A DNA stretch of 5,908 bases from Candidatus Falkowiibacteriota bacterium. GTDB taxonomy: Bacteria; Patescibacteria; ABY1; BM507; UBA12075. How positions within the stretch are numbered: the first letter of the stretch is position 1; each line of letters opens with the position of its first letter. The notes below the pieces were generated by a model. That model was not told where the DNA came from. It saw only the letters and a program-made list of their open reading frames with translations, and ran no database searches. The stretch lies in contig DAOVXE010000052.1 in the NCBI GenBank assembly GCA_030636285.1, positions 1 to 5,908 on the forward strand, written 5' to 3'. A program made the translations under genes and the position numbers. Below are positions 1 to 4,083 of the stretch, one piece after another.

Positions 1-190
1 CGACAAAGATATCACCGTCAATCATTCCATCAATTGTAATATTGTTACCGGCGGCATAGAAATTACCGATGATAATTTCATCCTCGGCAACATAGACTGA
101 CGGGCTGGTTTTAAGCTCAAAAGCATGAGTAGCTATGGGGACAGCAATGAGGATAAGGGCAAAAGCCAGGGTAAGGCTTATTTTTTTCAT
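1..190 (-). CDS. Exported bactofilin-like (polymer-forming) protein, N-terminal part
   Basis: Partial gene whose 3' end lies outside the window; 63 codons are visible from ATG at 190. Residues 1-23 form a classical signal peptide: the basic start MKK, a hydrophobic core (LTLAFALILIAVPIA) and a plausible signal peptidase I site after THA (residues 21-23). The mature part begins with a short segment, then VAEDEIIIGNFYAAGNNITI and DGMIDGDIFV, the short alternating beta repeats rich in G, N and D that mark the right-handed beta-helix of bactofilin/DUF583-type proteins. Cytosolic bactofilins polymerise into scaffolds. Versions with a signal peptide are known from CPR genomes, where their role is not settled, and export suggests a cell-envelope polymer. 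No Shine-Dalgarno precedes the ATG. The gene diverges from prs. Only about two helix rungs are visible, so family membership is likely but not certain, and what follows (for example membrane segments) cannot be seen. Confidence 0.72.
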   Translation of the reverse strand, partial: MKKISLTLAFALILIAVPIATHAFELKTSPSVYVAEDEIIIGNFYAAGNNITIDGMIDGDIFV

Positions 191-222
191 AGAAGTATAG
201 TTAGATTAGTAATAGTGTAATA

Positions 223-251
223 ATATTAGCAGGATATTAGCAAACAGTAAA
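223..251 (-). promoter_or_regulatory. Candidate promoter of the bactofilin-like gene, with a doubled 9-bp element
   Basis: Read on the minus strand there is TTTACT (plus 246-251; 4 of 6 to TTGACA), a 17-nt spacer, and TAATAT (223-228; 4 of 6 to TATAAT) preceded by TGC, giving an extended -10. The predicted start would leave a leader of about 25-30 nt before the ATG at 190. The 9-mer ATATTAGCA occurs twice on the plus strand, at 223-231 and 234-242, 11 bp apart. The extended -10 therefore exists in two copies one helical turn apart, which could be two start sites or a repressor half-site pair. This is consensus matching only. Confidence 0.38.
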
Positions 252-360
252 TACTTACCGCGTGGTTATTACTGGAAATCAGCTATAGACTAAATAATGC
301 TTATATGGTAAAAAGATTACATAAAAAACAAAATAATTTAATTGAATTTCTTTAACAACA

Positions 361-371
361 AAGGGGGAGAG
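361..371 (+). promoter_or_regulatory. Strong Shine-Dalgarno of prs
   Basis: A purine run with AAGGGGG at 361-367 followed by GAGA lies directly before ATG 372, about 4 nt from the G-run to the start codon. It is the only clear Shine-Dalgarno among the genes with a visible start. It decides the prs start in favour of ATG 372 over the in-frame TTG at 342, which has only AT-rich sequence upstream. Confidence 0.8.
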
Positions 372-1325
372 ATGACAAAAGAAATTAAAGATGATTTAGT
401 GGTATTTGCGGGGGGTTCAAATCCGGTGTTAACAAAAAAGATATGCGATTATTTAAAAATACCGGTTGGCAACGCTAAAGTTAAAAGATTTAGCGATGGC
501 GAGATTCAAATTGAAATTGACGAAAATGTCCGCTCCAGGGATGTGTTTATTGTCCAGTCAACTTGTAATCCTGTGAACGATAATCTGGTTGAGCTGCTTT
601 TAATGCTTGATGCGTTTAAGCGTTCTTCTGCTGGCAGGATTACAGCTGTAATACCGTATTATGGCTATGCCAGACAGGATAAAAAAGTAGCTCCTCGCGT
701 ACCAATTAGCGCCAAGTTGGTAGCTGATATGCTAGAGGTTGCCGGTGCAAATAGGGTAATTACCATGGATTTGCATGCCGGACAGATACAAGGTTTTTTC
801 AACTGTCCGGTTGATAATCTTTATGCCTCTCTAGTTATCCTTGATTATATAAGGGATAATTTTAATGACAATCTTGTGATTGTTGCGCCTGACGCGGGCG
901 GAGTGGAAAGAGCCAGGGCTTTTGCTAAAAGGCTTAAAGCGGATTTGGCCATAATAGATAAGCGGAGAGAAGAGCCAAACAAAGCCAAGGCCATGGCAGT
1001 TATTGGAGATGTTGCAGGAAAAATCGCTGTTATTTTGGATGATATGGCGGACACTGCAGGGACATTAATTGAGGCGGCTGATGCCGTTATGGGCAAAGGG
1101 GCTAAGGAAATCTATGCTTGTTGCGCTCATCCGGTTTTATCTGGCCATGCGGTTGAAAAAATTATTGATTCAAAATTCAAGACCATAGTGGTTACAGACT
1201 CAATTCCTTTGAGCGAAAAAGCAGCGGCTTGTAAAAAAATTAAAGTGCTGTCAATAGCTAATATGTTCGCTGAAGCAATTATCAGGAGCCATAAAGGCAA
1301 TTCAGTAACTTCTTTGTTCGTTTAA
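372..1325 (+). CDS. prs: Ribose-phosphate pyrophosphokinase (PRPP synthetase)
   Basis: Makes 5-phosphoribosyl 1-pyrophosphate from ribose 5-phosphate and ATP in the cytosol, the precursor for nucleotides, histidine, tryptophan and NAD. The protein is 317 residues, the usual length for class I bacterial enzymes. It keeps the family's landmarks in order: FAGG near residue 12, RFSDGE at 39-44, RQDKK at 101-105 (ATP site), [11 protein letters not shown] at 133-143 (metal and ATP contacts), the catalytic flexible-loop KR in DKRR at 196-199, and the PRPP loop DDMADTAGT at 223-231. The DTAGT form of the loop is common, for example in Bacillus-type enzymes. Start: ATG 372 follows a strong Shine-Dalgarno and gives a family-typical N terminus; the frame extends upstream to TTG 342, which adds ten untypical residues. 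The gene stands alone on its strand, diverges from the bactofilin-like gene and ends at a terminator. No convincing promoter was found in 191-371. Confidence 0.97.
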   Translation: MTKEIKDDLVVFAGGSNPVLTKKICDYLKIPVGNAKVKRFSDGEIQIEIDENVRSRDVFIVQSTCNPVNDNLVELLLMLDAFKRSSAGRITAVIPYYGYARQDKKVAPRVPISAKLVADMLEVAGANRVITMDLHAGQIQGFFNCPVDNLYASLVILDYIRDNFNDNLVIVAPDAGGVERARAFAKRLKADLAIIDKRREEPNKAKAMAVIGDVAGKIAVILDDMADTAGTLIEAADAVMGKGAKEIYACCAHPVLSGHAVEKIIDSKFKTIVVTDSIPLSEKAAACKKIKVLSIANMFAEAIIRSHKGNSVTSLFV

Positions 1326-1342
1326 AAGTATTAGTGATAAGT

Positions 1343-1383
1343 AAGGGGCGTTCCAATTAAAATTTGGAATGCCCTTATTTTTT
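1343..1383 (+). terminator. Intrinsic terminator of prs
   Basis: The left arm 1343-1356 (AAGGGGCGTTCCAA) pairs with 1364-1376 (TTGGAATGCCCTT) with one bulged G and one G-U pair. The loop is 7 nt, and a run of six T follows at 1378-1383. It begins 17 nt after the prs stop. The right arm reaches into the last codon of the convergent PGI/PMI gene, whose stop is at 1375-1377. On the minus strand the stem has no T-run after it, so it is clearly a terminator only for prs. Confidence 0.85.
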
Positions 1384-2454
1384 AGCCAGCTGTTCTTTAA
1401 ACCAATTCACGTAAGGGATTTTGATTGGGTCAACCTGATTAAGAATGCCCAGGTAGTAGCTGATCCAGGTGCCGAGCTGCAATAGCTCAAACGATTGTAA
1501 ATGCTTGTTTGTTCCTTTAAGGCCGTGAGAAACGATCGCGATTTTATTTTTTTTAATCACCTGCTTGGTCATTGCGGTTCGTAATATAACTCGCGGATGA
1601 TATAGTTCGGAATCAAAAAATAGAAAAATAGAATCTTTTTTTCGGCTGACCGGATAAGCCAAACCCTCCATGGCATAATGGTTTAATTCCGGTATTTCTA
1701 AAAAGTTCGGCAGATGTTTGCTGCTCTCTGACATCTGGTTTCTTAGAGCTTTGATGTTGCCCTTTAAAAATTCCGCCGCCACTATAGTAGGCCTTTTATT
1801 TGCCAGTTGCAAAGCGATTTTCTTGGCCGGATTTTGTTTGGTAACGGATTTTGGACGGAGTTTTCTGGTCCAGAGCTCCAGATGTGAAATAATCTCTTCC
1901 ATTTCTTTGACTTTTAAAGTCAGAGCGCCGGATTTGGCAATTAATATTAACTGGCCGAAAATTGAATAGCCCAAACCCATCCGGGGCTGGTTGGAAGGGT
2001 TGTATTTTGGCTTAAAGATCACACCGGGGATATTTTCCTTAAGCATTAGTTTTAAAAGCTTGCTTTTGGGGCTGTTTTCGGTAATAGCCATTATTTTAGC
2101 TCCTTGTTTTTTCGCAGTCCGGTAAGTGCTTAAAGGTTCTTCAGTTGTTCCGGAATAAGAAGAAATAATATAAAGCGTGTTTTTTCCAACATAAGCCGGT
2201 ACCCTATATCCGGGTTCAATCATGAGCGGTTTTGTTATTTGGTCGTGAAAAGCCTCTTTAATGATCCGCGAGCCGATATTGGAGCCCCCCATGCCATTAA
2301 TAACTATGTGGCTGGTCTGGCTATATTCGCGCGGGATTTTGATCAGACGCGAATCCTTAAGCACCTGCCTCATCTGGTCCGGCAAATATTCTATTGATTT
2401 ACCCACAAAATGCGGGTCAAGTTTTTCAAATTGTTTTTTACTGTCAAGATTCAT
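1375..2454 (-). CDS. Bifunctional phosphoglucose/phosphomannose isomerase (SIS family)
   Basis: Likely interconverts glucose 6-phosphate or mannose 6-phosphate with fructose 6-phosphate, in place of classical Pgi. The 359-residue protein has an N-terminal SIS domain with GMGGS at 54-58 and SYSGTTEE at 99-106, the phosphosugar-binding loops. A PRMGLGYS segment follows, with Arg158 matching the catalytic arginine of the family. The second half has MSESSK at 241-246 (Glu243, probable base), PELNH at 255-259 (His259, ring opening) and a C-terminal Lys353 in the last helix; this is the layout of archaeal-type PGI/PMI enzymes, whose C-terminal domain is PF10432. Residue assignments come from memory of the Pyrobaculum enzyme, not an alignment. 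After ELNH the common NE is replaced by YAME, a modest departure, so substrate preference is uncertain. The gene is convergent with prs and divergent from yebC. No Shine-Dalgarno is present; the roughly 50-nt leader is made largely of a heptad repeat. Confidence 0.88.
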   Translation of the reverse strand: MNLDSKKQFEKLDPHFVGKSIEYLPDQMRQVLKDSRLIKIPREYSQTSHIVINGMGGSNIGSRIIKEAFHDQITKPLMIEPGYRVPAYVGKNTLYIISSYSGTTEEPLSTYRTAKKQGAKIMAITENSPKSKLLKLMLKENIPGVIFKPKYNPSNQPRMGLGYSIFGQLILIAKSGALTLKVKEMEEIISHLELWTRKLRPKSVTKQNPAKKIALQLANKRPTIVAAEFLKGNIKALRNQMSESSKHLPNFLEIPELNHYAMEGLAYPVSRKKDSIFLFFDSELYHPRVILRTAMTKQVIKKNKIAIVSHGLKGTNKHLQSFELLQLGTWISYYLGILNQVDPIKIPYVNWFKEQLAKK

Positions 2455-2502
2455 ATTGTTACGAATTACGAATTAGTACGAATTTACGAATATAAATTAC
2501 GG
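2455..2502 (-). repeat. Heptad array A, leader of the PGI/PMI gene
   Basis: On the plus strand TTACGAA recurs at 2459-2465 and 2466-2472, then as imperfect copies (TACGAAT, TTACGAA, TTACGGA) with spacing drifting from 7 to 8-10 nt. Read towards the PGI/PMI gene the unit is TCGTAAT/TCGTAAC, almost identical to units near glgA. The array begins a few bases before the start codon and fills the predicted 5' leader. Confidence 0.75.
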
Positions 2503-2510
2503 ATATATTT

Positions 2511-2539
2511 ATTATAATTCAACTTGATTTTTAAATCAA
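2511..2539 (-). promoter_or_regulatory. Promoter of the PGI/PMI gene
   Basis: On the minus strand TTGATT (plus 2534-2539; 4 of 6) is followed by exactly 17 nt and TATAAT (plus 2511-2516; perfect). The predicted start at about 2504 lies at the outer edge of heptad array A, so nearly the whole leader would be repeat. The -35 is one arm of the palindrome TTGATTT-TT-AAATCAA at 2524-2539. Confidence 0.7.
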
Positions 2540-2552
2540 TTTATGGTAATTT
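2524..2552 (+). promoter_or_regulatory. Candidate promoter of yebC and downstream genes
   Basis: On the plus strand TTGATT (2524-2529) is followed by 17 nt and TAATTT (2547-2552; 3 of 6) preceded by TGG, an extended -10. The predicted start at about 2558-2560 lies at the beginning of heptad array B and gives a leader of about 170 nt before yebC. The -35 is the second arm of the palindrome shared with the PGI/PMI promoter. The weak -10 keeps confidence moderate. Confidence 0.45.
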
Positions 2553-2608
2553 AGTAAGCAGAAAACAGTAAACAGAAAATAGTAAGCAGACGACGGATAA
2601 CAGAATAA
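2553..2608 (+). repeat. Heptad array B, start of the yebC leader
   Basis: Eight consecutive 7-nt units without gaps: AGTAAGC, AGAAAAC, AGTAAAC, AGAAAAT, AGTAAGC, AGACGAC, GGATAAC, AGAATAA. A 14-nt super-period is also visible. Part of the array (2585-2603) is an inverted match to array C just before the yebC start. Confidence 0.85.
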
Positions 2609-2625
2609 ATTAATGTCGTCTGTTT
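2584..2625 (+). promoter_or_regulatory. Local hairpin in the yebC leader
   Basis: Positions 2584-2594 pair with 2615-2625. The core is eight perfect pairs, CAGACGAC (2587-2594) with GTCGTCTG (2615-2622), extended by A-T, A-T and G-U pairs; the loop is 20 nt. It uses the same left arm as the long-range pairing with array C, so the two folds exclude each other. The T-run after it is short and partly inside the stem, so calling it a terminator is not justified. Confidence 0.5.
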
Positions 2626-2696
2626 TAATACCTTTGAAATTTTGGAAATTATTAATTTTAAAAAGTAGGCATATGTCGGCTGACAAATTATTATTC

Positions 2697-2730
2697 CTGT
2701 TGTCTGCCGTCTGTTGTCTGCCGTCTGCTC
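2697..2730 (-). repeat. Heptad array C, directly before the yebC start codon
   Basis: The 14-mer CTGTTGTCTGCCGT occurs twice, perfectly and in tandem, at 2697-2710 and 2711-2724, followed by CTGCTC and then ATG 2731. On the minus strand it reads as heptads AGACGGC and AGACAAC alternating, the same style as array B but inverted. It is pyrimidine-rich in the mRNA and occupies the place of a Shine-Dalgarno. Confidence 0.88.
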
Positions 2731-3459
2731 ATGTCCGGACACAGTAAATGGGCGACAATTAAAAGGGCAAAAGGAGCAAAAGACGCTAAGCGCGGCGCGA
2801 TTTTCACCAAGCTTGGGAATATGATCACGATCGCGGCCAAGGAAAAAGGCGGCGACCCGGAAGCAAATTTTAGCCTGCGCGTGGCGATTGATAAAGCCAA
2901 GGCGGCCAATATGCCCAAGGATAATATTGAGAAAGCGATCAAGCGGGGAACCGGCGAATTGCAAGGCGAAATAATTGAAGAGCTTTATTACGAAGGTTTT
3001 GGTCCGGCCAAGTCCCAGTTTATAGTAAAATCTTTGACTGGCAACAAGAACCGGAGCGCGGCCACTATTCGCCATGCTTTTACCAAATACAACGGATCTT
3101 TTGGCGCGGTGATGTGGAATTTTAAGCAAAAAGGGGTTATTAGAATTGTGAATGAGGATTTAAAAATAAAGAATATAAACATTGATGATATTGAGCTTGA
3201 ATTGATTGATGCCGGTGCGGACGATATTCAAAAAGAAGAAGAAGAAGGAGTTACAGTTATTACCAGTATTGAGGATCTACAATCTGTTAAAAAATATTTT
3301 GATGATAAAGAAATTAAAACCGAATCAGCTGAAATTGAATATGTCGCGAAAGAGGAATTAAAATTAAATGAAAGCGACAAGGAAAAGTATGAGAAGTTTA
3401 TAGAAGAGCTGGAGGATAATGAAGATGTGGCGGATTATTATACGAACGTAAGCACGTAG
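2731..3459 (+). CDS. yebC: YebC/PmpR (TACO1-like) family protein
   Basis: Cytosolic protein of a nearly universal bacterial family, long annotated as a transcriptional regulator; more recent work links it to ribosomes and to relief of stalling on proline runs. The 242 residues match the usual length. The signature start MSGHSKWATIKR fixes ATG 2731. Further landmarks are KRGAIFTKLG at 20-29, MPKDNIEKAIKRGTG at 61-75, YEGFGP at 87-92 and NKNRSAATIRH at 105-115. The C-terminal LEDNEDVADYYTNV at 227-240 corresponds to the family's LEDxxDVxxVYxN ending, so the protein is complete. The last residues (ST) and the stop TAG are supplied by heptad array D. There is no Shine-Dalgarno. It heads a plus-strand run with ruvC, a pairing common across bacteria. 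A long leader with inverted repeats suggests structure-dependent expression, which is inferred. Confidence 0.96.
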   Translation: MSGHSKWATIKRAKGAKDAKRGAIFTKLGNMITIAAKEKGGDPEANFSLRVAIDKAKAANMPKDNIEKAIKRGTGELQGEIIEELYYEGFGPAKSQFIVKSLTGNKNRSAATIRHAFTKYNGSFGAVMWNFKQKGVIRIVNEDLKIKNINIDDIELELIDAGADDIQKEEEEGVTVITSIEDLQSVKKYFDDKEIKTESAEIEYVAKEELKLNESDKEKYEKFIEELEDNEDVADYYTNVST

Positions 3460-3511
3460 CACATAGCACATAACACATAACATAGAACACACAACACGCA
3501 ACAACTAACGT
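3449..3511 (+). repeat. Heptad array D, left arm (end of yebC and spacer)
   Basis: Nine consecutive 7-nt units: TAAGCAC, GTAGCAC, ATAGCAC, ATAACAC, ATAACAT, AGAACAC, ACAACAC, GCAACAA, CTAACGT. The AAC or AGC core recurs every 7 nt. The array starts inside the yebC reading frame and provides its stop, the TAG of GTAGCAC at 3457-3459. Confidence 0.92.
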
Positions 3512-3542
3512 TATGTTATGTGTTGTGTGTTATGTGTTGTGT
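3475..3542 (+). promoter_or_regulatory. Long hairpin burying the ruvC start codon
   Basis: Positions 3475-3497 pair with 3520-3542. There are 12 continuous pairs at the inner end (3486-3497 with 3520-3531), one mismatch (G3485 with A3532), then 10 more pairs including two G-U. The 22-nt loop contains the palindrome TAACGTTA at 3506-3513. The ruvC ATG (3532-3534) lies inside the right arm. No T-run follows, so a terminator is unlikely; control of ruvC translation or mRNA stability is more plausible. Confidence 0.65.
3512..3542 (-). repeat. Heptad array D, right (inverted) arm over the ruvC start
   Basis: On the minus strand this reads CACAACA, CATAACA, CACAACA, CATAACA, the inverse of the left arm with the same 7-nt period. 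On the plus strand it is rich in ATG, GTG and TTG and contains the ruvC start codon. Confidence 0.9.
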
Positions 3543-4017
3543 AATACTAGGTATTGATCCGGGAATCGCTGATACCGGTTTTGGGGTTATCAGTAAAAAT
3601 AAAGACGGGAGTTTAAAGTGTCTTGATTATGGGACCATTAAGACCTCTTCTAAATTAGATTTGCCAAAGCGCTTGGTAATACTTGCCAAAGAATTAAATA
3701 CTATAATAAAAAAGTATAAGCCTGAAATTGTCGGAGTGGAGCAATTGTTTTTTTGCAAGAACGTGAAAACCGCATTAACGGTCGGGCACGCTCGCGGGGT
3801 TATACTTTTCGTTATTCAACAAAATAATTTGTTGGTATCGGAATTTACGCCCTTGCAAATAAAGCAGGCAGTGTCAACTTATGGCCAGGCAAGCAAGTTG
3901 CAGGTGCAGAAAATGGTTAAATTATTACTTAATTTAAATAAAATACCCAAGCCGGACGATGCCGCCGATGCTCTTGCAACAGCGATTTGTACCGCGAATT
4001 CAGCACGCAACGCATAA
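3532..4017 (+). CDS. ruvC: Crossover junction endodeoxyribonuclease RuvC
   Basis: Resolves Holliday junctions by paired nicks, as a cytosolic dimer working with RuvAB. The 161 residues carry the RNase H-like fold signature: VILGIDPG at 4-11 with catalytic Asp9, GVEQLFF at 68-74 with Glu70, TPLQIKQAV at 106-114, and DDAADALA at 142-149 with Asp143 and Asp146. These match the four acidic residues of the E. coli enzyme. Start: ATG 3532 places four residues before the conserved VILGIDPG, as in the family. GTG 3520 and TTG 3523 are in frame but would only add residues translated from repeat DNA. No Shine-Dalgarno exists; the start region is the inverted arm of array D. The C-terminal SARNA and the TAA stop are encoded by the first units of array E. 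ruvA and ruvB, often next, are replaced by glgA. Confidence 0.95.
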   Translation: MCCVILGIDPGIADTGFGVISKNKDGSLKCLDYGTIKTSSKLDLPKRLVILAKELNTIIKKYKPEIVGVEQLFFCKNVKTALTVGHARGVILFVIQQNNLLVSEFTPLQIKQAVSTYGQASKLQVQKMVKLLLNLNKIPKPDDAADALATAICTANSARNA

Positions 4018-4045
4018 CCCATAACCTATAACTCACAACTCGTAA
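4005..4045 (+). repeat. Heptad array E, left arm (end of ruvC and spacer)
   Basis: Units all ending in AAC: ACGCAAC, GCATAAC, CCATAAC, CTATAAC, TCACAAC, then the partial TCGTAA. The array starts within the last codons of ruvC and supplies its stop, the TAA of GCATAAC at 4015-4017. Confidence 0.9.
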
Positions 4046-4051
4046 AATAAA

Positions 4052-4080
4052 GCTATGTTACGCGTTACGAGTTACAAGAC
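4052..4080 (-). repeat. Heptad array E, right (inverted) arm before glgA
   Basis: On the plus strand the units are ATGTTAC, GCGTTAC and GAGTTAC, then AAGAC. Their inverse (GTAACAT, GTAACGC, GTAACTC) matches the left-arm style. TTACGAGTT at 4065-4073 pairs perfectly with AACTCGTAA at 4037-4045. An alternative register pairs 4057-4069 with 4006-4018 (11 of 13), which covers the ruvC stop. The array ends 3 nt before glgA. Confidence 0.87.
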
Positions 4081-4083
4081 TTT

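Noticed and set aside
342..371. TTG 342 as the prs start
   Set aside because: In frame, but it lacks a Shine-Dalgarno and adds ten residues absent from the family; ATG 372 has a strong Shine-Dalgarno.
191..371. Heptad array or riboswitch between the bactofilin-like gene and prs
   Set aside because: No clear 7-nt period beyond the 9-bp direct repeat, no conserved riboswitch core, and no convincing prs promoter.
1343..1383. Terminator acting on both strands
   Set aside because: The stem is shared, but the minus-strand side is not followed by a T-run, so only the prs direction is supported.
2584..2630. Intrinsic terminator in the yebC leader
   Set aside because: The hairpin is good, but its T-run is only four bases and partly paired within the stem.
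2551..3182. Minus-strand open frames opposite yebC and its leader
   Set aside because: They are antisense to a certain gene, with no domain-like composition; they are shadows of yebC codon use.
3520..3531. GTG 3520 or TTG 3523 as the ruvC start
   Set aside because: They only add cysteine-rich residues read from repeat DNA; ATG 3532 gives the normal spacing to VILGIDPG.
2455..4080. CRISPR array
   Set aside because: Units are 7 nt, contiguous and degenerate, with no unique spacers and no cas genes.
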